This document shows, piece after piece, positions 35,101 to 47,527 of a DNA stretch of 64,000 nucleotides. Within the stretch, counting starts at the first letter, position 1; the number at the start of each line of letters is the position of its first letter. Under the pieces are notes generated by a model. It had not been told where the DNA came from. It was given only the letters and a program-made list of their open reading frames with translations, and did no database searches. This stretch comes from Sclerodactyla briareus (taxonomy: Eukaryota; Echinodermata; Holothuroidea; Dendrochirotida; Sclerodactylidae). The DNA is taken from assembly GCA_026419785.1 (NCBI GenBank), contig JAODTK010005840.1:62001-126000 (forward strand). The letters run 5' to 3'. Both the position numbers and the translations under genes were made by a program.

Positions 35101-35990
35101 TTTGGAAACTTTGAAATTCAGTGTGTCGCTTCCTTATCAGAGTATAGGAGGTCCCGATTGGTTGGTTGGAAAAAATGGGAAAATTTGTCATATGTTATGT
35201 TGTCCCCTCATGAGCTGGTGGTGGCAATATCCCATTTGTCCTTTGCGTCTGGCTATAGGTTGTCAGAAAAGTCAAGGAAAAACTAAGCCCTTCTGGCTTT
35301 CTGGTTCTTACTCAGTAGCCATATCAAGCATTCCATTTTGGTTTTTGGCTCGATATTGGGGGTCACTAAAAAACGTGGGCACACAATACAATATGTGAGT
35401 AACCATGAGCGCGCCATACATGTACGGAGAAGTTAACCGGACCACGAATTGGCAATTCTTCATAATATATGTTCAAAGGATGTGCCAGAAAGTCTGAGTA
35501 CCACGGGTGAAACCGGTCACAACGGGCATTGGAAACTCGAAAACTACCATTGGTATGTAATTTATAATAGAAACGAGATAGTGCCGGTTTCGGTAAATTT
35601 GGCTAATTTGGCATGAGTGCCGGGTAAATGCTTGAGTGCCGGCATTAACCACCCGGTGCCAGCTCGCTTGTGGCACACCCTGTGGTTAGCTAGCTGCGTT
35701 CGGACTGGCTTTGTAAAAGATACATCGGCGTATGTCCAGGACTCTGAAAGATCTAATCAATGGTTCCTTTTCAATGATAATAACAGTAAATACATGTAAC
35801 GTGCAAGTAGCCAGTGTTAATAGGGATTCATTGGGATTCTTTTTGCTTGTCCGGACTTTTGTTGTGTATTTTTGTACGTTTGTATATATTTGATGGATCA
35901 AATACTATGGAATGAATGGGTTAGGCATTAGGAGGACTTGCTCATAATTGTGACAATTGTTGCAGGGGGCAATAAAATTGGGAGCAGGGA

Positions 35991-36250
35991 CAAAAATAAG
36001 GTCTCTTGGACTGGTCTCCTATGTGGTCCCAAAAGTAGAGTCCGGTCAATCAAGATCAGAGGGGAACTGGCTCTATTTTGGGGAATCCGGGCACAACTAA
36101 TGGCCTATGTAGGCTGCTACTCTGCCAGTTGTTTAGTTTATCTTCGCTGCTGCGAAACTTCCAACCAACCTGCTCGAGGAGCGAGTTACGTGATACGTTG
36201 TGCGCAGCGGTAGCTGTCTCGAACGAGCCGAAAGTATGTCGAAGATATCC
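35991..36250. repeat. second copy of the 28.25-28.75 kb segment
   Basis: It contains the small inverted-repeat element (35991-36080) followed by the GCTCGAGGAGCGAGTTAC block. The intervening spacer is about 240 bases shorter than at 28.3-28.6 kb, so one copy has gained or the other lost sequence. Confidence 0.55.
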
Positions 36251-38850
36251 ATTCATATCGTAGGCACAGTACATCGGTGAGTTTGTTTTAGTGGTGCGCA
36301 GTACCTATATTTCTTGGAACCATACTAGTCTAACGCATGCCCTGGCAACCGTTATTGGTGCTGTAAGGTATTCCCGCTTGCCTAAAATACTGCCACGATT
36401 CATTATACTACATATTGCATATTGCAGGCTCACGTATGGCGCATCTATTTTCACAATGTCTTCTTTCCATAATATTTTTTCATGTAAAAAAATTGTGCCA
36501 AAAAAATTATTTTGTGTATCAAATGAATGTTAATATTTCTTCGTTTGTATCGATAGTTGAACAGAATTTATGACAACGTACGGTATGGCAAACAGCACAT
36601 GCATGTGACCTCTGTCGTGCTGGTAGTATATACTAGTATGCAGCAGAAATACAGGTAGTACAACTATCTAATTCTCCATACATCTGGTAGCCCCCTGCCG
36701 AAACAGGTCTGCAGTGCAATTACCAATAAGCCTTAACTTAACTGTGATTCTTTTATCAAGAAAACCGAAGCAGGCGCGATCTTGAATTTGTCGTGAATGC
36801 CACCAAATCAATGCTAAACCGTCATGTATAATTGTTTTATTAATCCCCCATTGTCTAATTAATCACGTTTGTTCATTTATAGAATTGTAGGCTTAGTTGC
36901 TAACACGAATTTGTTGGCAGTATTGCTGTTCTCGACGATTGTAAATAATCCCCACTCTTAACCACAGAGTCATATGGAAAATCTATTGAAGTTAAGTTGT
37001 GCGATAGGGTCCGTTGCTGGTCATCAGTCCTCCGTAGAATTTGGTATCGTTGTTTAGCGCGCAGTGGGAAGTGGAGCACATTTGAATGCTCGTGAACGTA
37101 TAGGTGATGACCAGTGTTCCAAGCAGACGCTTATATTTAAAAGAGGGCAACAGCAATTGGTCAATGAGCTCGCAACAAACATTAGGCTACAGCTTTGTAT
37201 GTTATGTTTCGGGGAAGCTGCGATGTTTGCAAAACGGCTGGTTATTCTGAAATATGCCAATACACAGCTACTGCAACACACGTGGGGCAGTTTCAACTTC
37301 AATTTTAACAGATTGCAATAAAGTTGTATGCGGCGGCTGAATCAACACAAACTACAACAAAGTACAGGGCTTGCCTTAACAATTTTGTTCTCACTCGCCA
37401 TCGGGTAGAACATCTTAAGCTTTTGGTAGCCCGCATGTCCTGTTCAGTAGCCCTGCAACAAGTGTGTTTAATTAATGTTTATTGGATTTCCTCAAAATAT
37501 TCCTCAACTCGCCAAAACGGTGCCTACGAAGATGTGTGTTTACTCAGCCCGCGCCATTTCACTAGCATTTGGCCGGCGGGCGAGTGCTTATTATGGCAAA
37601 TGATACTTACGCTTTACCCACTAACGTTGGCAGTATCACCCACCTACTAACCGCAGGGATCTGGCATATTCTTGTATCTTGTGCCGGCAAACCCCTTCAA
37701 TTCACCGTTCATTGCCAGCCTTCACGTGAACGTCGCAGAAACGGATCGAAAGAGCTGACTAAGTCCTTCAGGTTCTGTCGAATTCTCCTTACGAGCTTCT
37801 TCATAATGCTCCACTGGACTTGTTGAAACACAAGACGCGTTTCCTGATATCATTCAGCTTCAGCCCATCGACGCAGCTGTCTACAAACGGCCCCTAACAA
37901 CGAAGCCAGGAGTTTCTTAAGATAGATATCCCAATGTGCACTGATTACTACCAGACTCACAGTTCCTGCCTGGCTGGAAATCAGTCACCGAGCTTCACCC
38001 CAGCAGAGATTTTTTTGTTTTCCCAGCAATGCAGTCCATCTCGCAATTAGGAGAGGAAATAAGCTGGTTTGCCCGGGGGAGAGCCCTACAATGGTATCGA
38101 GAGAGAACAAGTGCAGTGAGAGACTCAGAGAAGCCCTTCCTTTTTTTCCGAGGCAGTTTATTCGCCAGCTTCGAGAGTACTTATCACGATGGATTGTAAG
38201 CTTGATTAAGCCACACGCTGCCCAGGAGGGGCCAGTGAGAGCTCACGATTTGAGAAGCCGTGCTACTTCTAGGTTGGGTTTTCTAGCATACCATGGAGGA
38301 TATCTTGAGGGCCGCAACGTGAAGACGCCACCTCTTTTGGTGTCCCACTAACTACCTCACGGACACCCTGACGGCCGAAGGGTCCTTCGCCAGAGCGGTG
38401 CTATCACAACCTCGCCGCCGAGTGGCGAACCCCCCTCCATCTTAAGCCCTGTCTCACGTCTGCAAACGTGGACACGTTTCAGACGTGCACAGGGCTTGAG
38501 ATGGAGGGGGGTTCGCAACTCCCCTCCAATGGAATGACGGGGTTGACGGGGAATGACGGGGTTGCCGGCACCAAGCTACAAGAATGTGCCAGATCCCAGC
38601 GGCTTAGTAGGTAGGTGTACTGCAAACGTAGTGGTAAAAGGAGTAATTGCCTTAATTGGCATAACAGGGGGTTCTGGACATTTCGAGCCCTGAAGTAATA
38701 ACAGCACTGGATTTTAATAATTTCAATGAGTACCGGGATTTGGTAGCCAATAGTAATTTCCGCCGGTATTGGTAATAGTAACTGCATTTGAACCGTCGGT
38801 ACCACGAGTAACCTGTGCTGCGGGTACTAATAGGTATACCCGCCCCCTAG
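36250..38850. other. gene-free stretch
   Basis: Only short unrelated ORFs are present. A local inverted repeat, 'atggaggggggttcgc' against 'gcgaacccccctccat', flanks a short loop at about 38425-38515. No gene is supported. Confidence 0.5.
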
Positions 38851-39150
38851 TCTGTGTACACGTGGGCATTCATTATACAACTTTTTGTTATGGGACTACG
38901 CTCGTTGATCGGCCTAGATACTTTCGTGACTGTCTAGTCGTGTCACGGCTGATGTTGAGGTCTTTGCGGAAGCTCATTTTCCGCGAATAGTTTTTGTGTC
39001 AAATACTGCTAACTCACTCAGTTGTGACTGGACGACATGGCAATGAAATACCTGCACCTGGTAGTGCATACTTAAACAATGACCAGGCACTACATGACGG
39101 GACCAGTGGGTAAATATCGCCCAGCGCCCGCTCATTTTGGTCCCTGATTG
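38850..39150. repeat. second copy of the 29.84-30.17 kb segment
   Basis: It shares the GTACACGTGGG start and the 'gacgacatggcaatg' and 'gcccagcgcccgct' blocks with the first copy, in the same order and orientation. Differences are mainly single-base gaps. Confidence 0.6.
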
Positions 39151-40930
39151 GGTTGTATGTGGCTGTGTGACTCCAGGGGTGAAAACGCATGGGTGGGGGG
39201 GCACCCCAAAGATAATGGAAAGTCGATCCCTGAGCAACAAACGTCTGTCCCTTTTAGTAAGTGGGTCATGGGGGGGCAGGAAGGGGAGGCCGCCCCCTAT
39301 ACGGATATAGGGGGCGTGAACGGGGCAGGAAGCTTAGGCAGCAGTTTCTGTATCACTCAGCACTGCTGATGATTCCACACAAGTTTTTAAACACTAATCT
39401 TCGTGCTCACAACCAAAATGGCTCTCATGGGCCACCGTCAACCACTCGTAACTGTTGTTCAATTTTCCTCCCGATAATTTACCCATTGTAGGTATGTCCC
39501 CGCCTTCGTCCCCGCTCTGCCTTTTACACGTAGTGTATTGTCCGCTTTTGTCCCTCTTTTAGTGACACCCCCACCCGATATGGGTTCCATGGCCTAGCCT
39601 GCACTGTTCATCATGGTAGGCCTTGGTTCAGAGATCAGAAAAACGACCTGTTGAGATAGAAAAAATGTGCCCCATTTTGAGATGAAAAAATGAACTTCTC
39701 CAATTTTTAATGTGAAGTAGAATACATCTCTAATCCCTGACACTAATCTAATTAATGGACAATTTAAGAGCCAGATTCTGTAACATGGAATTCAATCTGT
39801 ACGGGGAGTTGGGGTGATAACTGATATTACACCACTCCGGATCCCATCCAAATGTTTTTTTATGGGCCTATCGGCCCATTATAAGAATCATCACAAATTC
39901 TATATCCTTCACATTTTGTTGCACACAAGCTGTTGTTCAGATCAAAATACACCGCTATAAAAACAAAACGCGATGTATCCATTTTCCATGGATTTTTGTA
40001 ACAATCGCCTAAACCCAGTGCTAGTTTCATCAGCGATTGGTGCCTCCTTGGTTACCTTGGATCAGCTTTATTTCCCTGTGGAGGTTTGGCGTCTATATCA
40101 TTATGAATGGGAAATGGGATCACGTGTGCTGCATATGAAACGGGGTCCCTGTTGAGTTGATGGCCAACTATTCTGACTAATAGCGGCGAAAAGAGGCGAT
40201 GTTTAGCCAAAGTATAGCGTTGGCATAGTTTGACGGGCAAGTTCTGGTGTGGTATTTGTGACTCACCCTGCCTCACTGTGTCATTGTGGCATGTGGCTCG
40301 GTGATTTCTACAAACGCGGGAACACGGCGTGCCATTAATTACATGAATCGCTCTCGGCCAATCCTGTATGTGTCAATTGCGCCATATGGCGAGATCGGCC
40401 GTTCATGCTCCGTGTTGGGCCCATTGTAGCCAGTGTTACGCGCGGTGTATGCCAGTTTAACGTGGCTACTGTGATGAAGATAGTCATATTAGACCACTAT
40501 AAATTTCTGGATACCACTCAAGAGTTCGAGGTATTTGAGGGAGGAGTTTGATAAGACATTGTAAGTGGAATTCAAGGTTAGTTGTTAATGCTTGTAAGCC
40601 AGACTTTCACGGAAAAAGGGGACCATGGCGCGGAAAATGGCGATCTTGCGATGCGCGGAAAAAGCGGAATTGTGAAGTGGCCAAGCGGAGGAATTTTACA
40701 TTTCAAAACGCGGATTCTTCCGGGCCCTGATCTTATCACACAATCTACCTGAAGGAGCCCTTTCCATGTGAATAACGGACTCGCTTCTCAGAAGGCACCA
40801 AGCTGGCTGCCTGCTCATGATGAACCTGATGATGTGAACTCGAACTTTTTTTCTTCATAGAAACCTGGTCAGGATACCTTATGGTAGTATGGGTCCTGTA
40901 TCTACATTGCCTCTCCTGTGATCGTTATTG
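39150..40930. other. gene-free stretch
   Basis: Nothing recognisable as coding. The first exon and promoter of RPL22 could lie anywhere between here and 42.2 kb, but no ATG exon with a supported donor was identified. Confidence 0.4.
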
Positions 40931-40934
40931 AGTC

Positions 40935-41240
40935 ATGCTGAGCCAACTTAACAGCTTTTCTGGGGTTTCCGAAGATGAGAGCCCTGTGCTTGATCGAATG
41001 TCCAAGGTCAATGCTACTCTCCGGAAGCGCCGCATGTCAACCTCCTCAAACCTTCCCTTCATCGTCTTTTCAACTGTTAAGCTGGACCATCAACAAACCA
41101 TCTATCGTCCGGTGCCTTTCCTTCAGCACTCCTCACGCTTCTGTTAACTCAGCTTGCTGAAAAAGTCTGGTTTAGATGATGAAAACTTGTCCAACTATCG
41201 GTCAGATCTCATTTCCTCCTTCCCTTCGGAAAGGTTATTA
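40935..41240 (+). pseudogene. relic of CR1/L2-like reverse transcriptase
   Basis: In shifting plus-strand frames the stretch reads LNSFSGVSEDE and later LTQLAEKSGLDDENLSNYR. These match the 'F-PVTEDEV' and 'LLKKSGLDPENLSNYRPVS' blocks that flank the start of the RT domain in CR1/L2-type ORF2. Between them the frame is scrambled. It lies about 1 kb upstream of the first visible RPL22 exon. Confidence 0.5.
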
Positions 41241-42265
41241 TATCCCCGCAACACTGTAAGGTTTCGGGATATTATTATGGTTTTGGGGGGTAGCGTCGCC
41301 GACTCTGGAAACTTTAGGAGTCAGCGCAATTAACTCTTACGGTCATCCGTGGGGTCGATCTGAAAATTGGTACACATGTCCATCCCAGCAAAACTTGCAT
41401 GAGTTTGAAAGTGAGTTCCTGATGTTTGTGCCTCTATTTGGCAGGTTTTGAAAAAAAAAAAAACAGAGTTGGTCCGATTACATGCAACTTGGTGGGTGGG
41501 GACAAAAAAATGGTCCCGAAAAACATTACAGTGATTTCAAGGTCACCAGAGGTCAAATTTGCGTTTTGATCGAGATTTTTCTAACTTAAGTCAGATTCAA
41601 ACGAAACTTGGAGAATGTGAACTACAGTTGGTCTTGAAGGGCATTTCAAAGTCACCAGAGGTCACATGGACATAAACTTAAATGTGCTTCCTTCAAACAA
41701 GGTCAACAAAGGCCTTTTCTGTGGGGATTACACATCGCGGTTTACCCGCTGCACATGTATAGTTGGAGGAGTCGCTACGATCAATTACAATTATCTTTGG
41801 GTTTTTTTTTTTTTTTTTAAAAAAACCACCTTGTGAAAAGACCAGACTACTAGTTCTTCGGGTTAGAGGCATATGCATTAGGCGCTGTATTGAGTCCTCA
41901 TTAATATCATTATTGAAGGTCCAAAGTGCAATATTTTGTTTGTACTTGAGTCAGCCCTAGGTCCGACTTTAGCTGGGTGGTCTGGACTAGTGTATAGGCA
42001 GCCTGCGAAATCCATCTCTTAGGGGAAACTTTGTGACTTGTTGAATGTCTCAGGCAACGCAGCAAACCAGATAATCTTGATATGGTCTCGCTCCATTTGT
42101 GTGTTTGATGCCAATGTTCCACGATATGTTGTTCTTGGTATCTACTTTCATAAAAATCACAGCGAAATTTGGAATAGACTCCAATTTTCCCCAAGCTGAC
42201 CCTGGTACCTCTTCTGTTCCTGTGGGCTATCATACTGTCATTGGAACCCTATTTTCACGTTTCAG

Positions 42266-42390
42266 GGAAAGTCTAAGAGACCAAGAAGGTCAACCTGACC
42301 AAGGTCACGAGAAGAGGAAGGTCAGCTACAAGTTCACCATCGACTGCACCAGCCTGTTGTAGGACGGCATCATGGACAAGCGCCAACTTC
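42266..42390 (+). CDS. RPL22: RPL22 coding exon (N-terminal part)
   Basis: The exon follows a TTTCAG acceptor and ends CCAACTTC before GTGAGT. It holds KKVNLTK in one frame and [16 protein letters not shown] in another. It then has a TAG in place of the expected P-V-E before DGIMD; a missing C and an added T explain this. A further shift occurs in the last codons, where MDKANF joins to ETFLQ of the next exon. At least four single-base errors in 125 bases, with the protein otherwise recognisable. Confidence 0.85.
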
Positions 42391-45300
42391 GTGAGTACTT
42401 CAGAGTGCATATAGGCTGGTTGCGACTTGTGGGAACATACCGTATATCTGTAATAAGAAGCCCGCCCTGTAATAGAGCCCCCCCCCCCTTTTCCTTGGGG
42501 CATTCCAATGAAGGTTAGGAAGCATATGTTTCACCAAGTAACGATGACAATTAGTCTGAACAGGCTGTACACAACTGTTTAGTATTGGGAAGTAGCCAAA
42601 CACCGTGTAGTAGGGACTTTGGAAGTCTATACACAGCAAACTCATATTTTTTCCTTGAGAAAATTACCCTCAATCATCGCCCCCTCGTTGAAAATGAACG
42701 CCCGCCGGGGCGTTTATTACAGATTATACGGGTAGGTAGTCCTTGCAGTTATGAGGAGACTACAGGAAAGGGCTCGCGGATAGCTAGGCCGGAGTTAACC
42801 TGCTCTCGGAAGCACCATTTCATGTCCCCTCAGAAGGAAGATCAGCGAACTCCAGGCCCGAGTCACCTGACACGTTTTGAAACTTGGAGAGCCGAACTCC
42901 AAGCATCAACGTTACTTGCCTCACAGTTGAGCGATGGAGACCTATTGCAATATCCCCCGTAACAAACCCCATTCCCCCAGAGAGTCATGTATGTACTTCA
43001 TGTGCTACAAGGACACAGACATTAAACTTCACATTTGGTGACTTTCGTTCATCTGTTAGTGTGTGAGATGTCTGAACTTGAACAGAGAAAACATGCTTGT
43101 ATGCACCTTTCAAAAGGCAGTGTTTGCTTGTTCTTTACTGCATGTTGGTTGGCTGCTATCGAAGGCTGCCTATCTCAACAGAGAAATGTGGCTTGGTGTG
43201 TCGACATCCTCATCTGACAGGAACGTATCACTCTCCTGAGACTGTTAGCTCCTTGGGTGATGTTATGGTGTCACAGCCAATCAGTTGTTATCCAAAAAAA
43301 ACAAAATCCAATATAATATGTTGGAGGAGTGTTTGTTTTCAGCTCCCTTAAAGGACAACTGCAGGGCGAATTATAAAGAGGCTAATATATTAGCTGGTGA
43401 AAAACTAAATGTGTCAGCCCAAACCTATACAAGTCCATAAACTTTCCATACAGTTACAGTCCTCTGGTTTGTGCATGTGTAATGCACAAGATTGAAAAGC
43501 ATTCCATCGTGCAATAATAAAGGGTGTCATACTTGTACAGCCTGCAAATCATTCTCTGATTCTATGAAATTTTACACATTATTTCAATTTGAAAGAAATG
43601 CTTAAGTACTAGGGCTAGGATTGCTGCAGTGGGTTGGTGGTGTTGATGGTCACTTGGAGGAAGAAAGAGAACAGACAAACATATCTTCTGCTAAATGGGG
43701 ACTTATTCAACAAAATAAAACAATGAAATACATTAACATAATCCCTGTGTTGTGCAAATGGAGGTCATGCTTTTTGCATTGCGTAATTGGAATTTCTCCC
43801 CTAATTTCTATTGCATACCGGAAGAACTTCAAAGGCCAATAACTCCACACAGGAATATCCCATTGAATGGGGTTTTGAACCTATAGATAGTTTTCCATTC
43901 TCCATGACCTCTGTTGTATCCAAGCCTGCAGTTGTCCTTTGAAGCTATGAAATGAACACATTGGATGTTAGCAGGATACCTCTATTGGACCCAACTAACC
44001 ACTCCCGTTCATGGGGTAGGAATCTATAGATTCCTGGTCCACCCTAGGGCCACCTTCCCTAGGAAAAGCTGGAGCCGGCCCCCGCCCGCCGGGGGTCGGT
44101 TGAGGTTATTGGGCACCTTCCCTGATCTCGCCCCCCTCTCTTGATGGCCCCCCTACAGGAGACGTTCCTACAGGACCGGATCAAGGTGGACGGCAAGGAC
44201 AAAGAACTTTGGTAACCATGTCAGCATCGAGAGGAAGAAGAGCAAGGTCACGGTCACCGCCGATATCGAGTTCTCCAAAGGTCAGTCTCTGCTTAGGAGT
44301 GCATAAAATTGGTCTGAGTATAGTTAACTCATATTTCAGGGGCAATGTGCCGTGGGCCATTGGCCTTGAATTCTAGTAATTGCATGATTATGGCTACCAC
44401 CCCTGACTACTTGCCACCCTGGGACTGGAGCCAAGTTGTTGAAAGTTAACAACCTTGAATTTTAATTTCTGAGTAGCTAACAAGTAACTGTGACACTTCC
44501 TCACGCAGTGTTAATGTTTTGTAGATATATGGGCTACAATTGCATGATTGTATTTCAAATGTCACAGCCAGCACTAATCCTGTTACCGCCCATTGTACCT
44601 ATCCGTGATATATATCAATAGTACATACAACTCGATGTGAATAGTCGCAGGCGGGTGACCATCGCGGCATGAACCCACCGGCATGTTCTGTATATTCCAA
44701 GAGTTATCTATGTGGACCTCATTTGGAGAAAGCCCATGCACGTCATTCATCTTTGACTACGGTGACTTTGAAATGACCTACTGCTGTTCAGGACCAACTG
44801 CAGTCCACATTTCATCCAAGTTCCATCCATAATGACACAAAAAAAAAGGTACAGAAATCACATGAATGTGTAAGTTTGACCTCCTGTGACCTTGAAATTA
44901 CCTTCATGTTGTTTAGGACTATTAACAACAGTCCATCCACCAAGTTTTGTCCCAGTTCGACAAAGTCGGGCGAAACGAAAAGAACAAAGACTACAATTGC
45001 CTTCCAATGACCAAGGTCAATTTCTCAGGACCAACCTTTTCCCCACCCAGAATGCAGTAATGCCGACTTTCAAACCCATCCGAGACTTACTGTGGCAGAA
45101 ATTTGTACGAGTTTTAGATCACTTAGATTGAGCATTAAAGAGGATTATTGCACTAACACCTAAGATTTCCAGTGCAGACACAGCCCGCAAATACTACTGC
45201 TCTTACGTCGAATCCATACAGTATGCATTAAGGCATCCTTGGTATTTTTGTACAAGTATGCCTACAATATGGTTGACTTTTGGGCAGAAGGGTACCTAAC

Positions 45301-47279
45301 AAATCCTGAGCACTACGTGCTATGGAGGCAAATCACTGTAAAATAACATGAAATACGCAAATTTAATTTTACAAAAAAAAAACACTGAATAATAGAAAAC
45401 AGACCTGTAGGAGGATCAATATAATATTTCATCAATGGTCCCTGTGGTAGCATTAATTGTGGTTTGTCTTCAGGCCAGTGGGAATTTCCATTCTATGCCC
45501 AACTGGGCACCTGTATCTATGAAGCCAATTCAACAGCCTAATCCTATCCACCTATCCTGTGGAATTAATAATAAAAATCAACTCTTCTCTGTAAAATGCA
45601 AACCTATTACCCTGAGACATAAACTAACTACTGATCCGGGTAAGAAAAACTGATAAAGGATATTCCTTTCAGTGGGGTAGGGTCTCCGTTCAGTGCTGAG
45701 TATCTGAAAAGGAGTATCGGGTAATGACCTATCTCATGACCAAACACGTAATAAACTGTATATTAAGATGAATTAATTAGTTGAGATTAAGGAATTTTGG
45801 ATGATAAGTCAATACCATGGGGCAGTAATGAGGTTTTGGGACCACAGCCGAACTGTGCAAGGGAATTAGTGCCAAGATTGAATGACTATAGATCGCGTCC
45901 CATGATCACAAGTTGGAAAAAAAAACTCCCTCCCAAAAAAAAAGGATCTCAAACATCACTCTTCAGTGCTAACACTGGTCTGTGTTAGAGAATTGCTGTA
46001 GTGGGTTGGTGTTGTGTGAGTGTTCACTTTGTAGGGAGGATGCAATAATAGAGAAAATAAGAATCATGGAATGTTGGGTTCCCGAAACCAATTGTTCCAT
46101 TGTACTGCAGTCAACATCTGGGATCCCCACAAACTTGTCCATATCGAATCGATAGAGAAGGTGCAAAGAAGAGCAGCACGATTCGTTACGAACAATTTCA
46201 ACCGTGAATCCAGTGTTTCCCAGATGCTTCGAAGTCTTGAGTGGGAGAGGCTTGATATCAGTCGACAAAGAGCATGTCATTGTCTAATAACCATTTTTTT
46301 TTTTTGTTTTAAAGAAAAAACTCACTCGCTCCTTCGAACATAGACCACCTCAAGCTTCTTCAAATGACCGCAGCTTGCAGCACTACCAGGAATGACACAC
46401 CCAATTCTTAGAGAATTACATGTTAGTAAAGACTGCTATGTCTACAATATTCTCTGTATCCATTTAACTAATCCCCAGAATGGAATCTTCTCCCAGCCGA
46501 TCTGAAAGAATCTGACAACCTGAAAGACTTCAAATTTAAACTTAACGGAATCGTCCTGGAAGATTTGGCTAAGAAAGCCCACACTAGAACCTAGACCGTC
46601 TGCTGCCACTGCACAATTGTTATAATGCACCAACTGCGTGTTTAGAAAGCTATCCCAGGCGATTTCATGCGTAAATATTTTCTGAAGGTTCTGAAGTTCA
46701 ACTGTCACACATCATTGTGCAGTGGAGATCTTCCCATTTTCTCCTGCATAATGAACCAAACTTCAAGTTGATAAGTTAGCACTAAGTAAGCTTCGCAACT
46801 ATAGTCTTAGCACTCCCCACAACATTATCTCTGTTACAGTCGATTCTGCAGTTGTCCGCTCAACTCAATCCATAAGTGTACATGTCACTGCGTGGAGCTG
46901 TAATCCTCTGTGATCGGCACTGTATACAAGTGAAATTGCGAATTCATGATAGTGGTCACCTAATCTGTTACTTGCGGAAACAAAGCGTGCTGCTCGATGG
47001 TAGAGCACGTGGAGCTCAGATTGAGGATGCTGGATGCTGGAGAAGTCTTGCCGAACCTTGAACTGGGATTAACTCTAAGAAATTGACCGGAGAACTGTTC
47101 ATTCATATATATTTTCTCTCTCGCACGTTCACAGGTACCTGAATATCTGACGAAGAAGTACCTGAAGAAGAACAACCTCCGTGATTGGCTCCGGGTGGTG
47201 GCCTCGGACAACGAGACCTACGAGCTCCGCTACTTCCAGATCAAACCAGGAGTCTGACGAATCGGACGAGGAAGATTAG
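42266..47279 (+). CDS. RPL22: RPL22 (ribosomal protein eL22), visible coding span of 3 exons
   Basis: eL22 is a component of the large ribosomal subunit that contacts rRNA near the peptide exit tunnel. The visible coding exons are 42266-42390, 44159-44280 and 47135-47279, with AG/GT borders. The family landmarks [68 protein letters not shown] and an acidic tail are all present in order. Every exon needs one or more one-base corrections. The short first exon with the initiator Met and the promoter were not found upstream. Confidence 0.9.
42440..42731. mobile_element. MITE with CCGTATAATCTGTAATA ends, copy 2
   Basis: The ends CCGTATATCTGTAATAAGAAGC and GGGGCGTTTATTACAGATTAT (then ACGG) are inverted repeats. 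This copy is in the opposite orientation to the one at 21678-21961; the internal 'cgttcattttcaacgaggg' block matches it in reverse complement. It lies 50 bases into the RPL22 intron after exon 42266-42390. Confidence 0.75.
43348..43943. mobile_element. TIR element with AAGGACAACTGCAGG ends
   Basis: The left end TTAAAGGACAACTGCAGG and right end CCTGCAGTTGTCCTTTGAA are near-perfect inverted repeats of about 18 bases. The ~596-base body has no transposase. Related partial ends occur at 17065-17219 and, in reverse, at about 54640-54860. It lies in the same RPL22 intron as the CCGTATAATCTG element. Confidence 0.75.
44159..44280 (+). CDS. RPL22: RPL22 coding exon (central part)
   Basis: Acceptor CCCCCTACAG, donor AAAG|GTCAGT. 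It reads [13 protein letters not shown], then after removal of one G from the GGCAAGGACAAAG stretch [27 protein letters not shown]. This matches eL22 across the RNA-contacting core. One further base appears to be missing at the junction, where FSKRYL is expected. Confidence 0.9.
46070..46565 (+). pseudogene. relic of non-LTR retrotransposon RT C-terminus
   Basis: The plus strand reads [55 protein letters not shown]. After a broken stretch comes [23 protein letters not shown]. These are the standard C-terminal blocks of jockey/CR1/RTE-like reverse transcriptases (WDP...[22 protein letters not shown]). It lies in the last RPL22 intron and is disrupted by frameshifts and a poly-T insertion. Confidence 0.65.
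47135..47279 (+). CDS. RPL22: RPL22 last coding exon
   Basis: After a polypyrimidine tract and ACAG the exon reads YL(K)[33 protein letters not shown], then an acidic tail ESDESDEED and TAG at 47277-47279. A G is missing in the first K codon and an extra A lies in the ATCAAACCAGG stretch. The acidic C-terminus is typical of eL22. Confidence 0.9.
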
Positions 47280-47334
47280 GAACTTCCAAGGTCGTCTTTC
47301 GCTCCATTCCTACACGATGGGCAGGGAGAGCAGA

Positions 47335-47430
47335 CTCAAGTCAGCTCCATGCTACTCCAAGATCAACCGAGCGTCTCATGAATCGCATGGGGAAGATCAA
47401 AACTTGGGGTGATCCTTCGCTCTTCATCTA
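47335..47430 (+). repeat. diverged tandem duplicate of the RPL22 3' end
   Basis: The stretch GCTCCATGCTACTCCAAGATC, then AACCGAGCGTCTCATGAATCG and GGGGAAGATCA, repeats the sequence at 47223-47310. That original covers the last codons, stop and start of the 3' UTR, and includes the following 'gtcgtctttcgctcc' as 'gtgatccttcgctctt'. The copy lies about 115 bases downstream inside the 3' UTR. It has substitutions and indels and no open frame. Confidence 0.65.
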
Positions 47431-47507
47431 TATGAGGGTGGAGGAGAGTGATCACTGAGCTAGACTGTCGGTTAGAGTGGTGTAATATTGTGCGATATCC
47501 ATGTTCA

Positions 47508-47527
47508 AATAAAATTTGACCAATAAA
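47508..47527 (+). promoter_or_regulatory. RPL22: RPL22 polyadenylation signals
   Basis: Two AATAAA hexamers, at 47508-47513 and 47522-47527, lie about 230 bases past the RPL22 stop codon, followed by a T-rich stretch. Strand, distance and context fit the end of the RPL22 3' UTR. Confidence 0.6.

Noticed and set aside
42266..47279. RPL22 as a processed pseudogene
   Set aside because: Introns with good splice sites and a polyadenylation signal remain; the damage is one-base indels typical of consensus errors.
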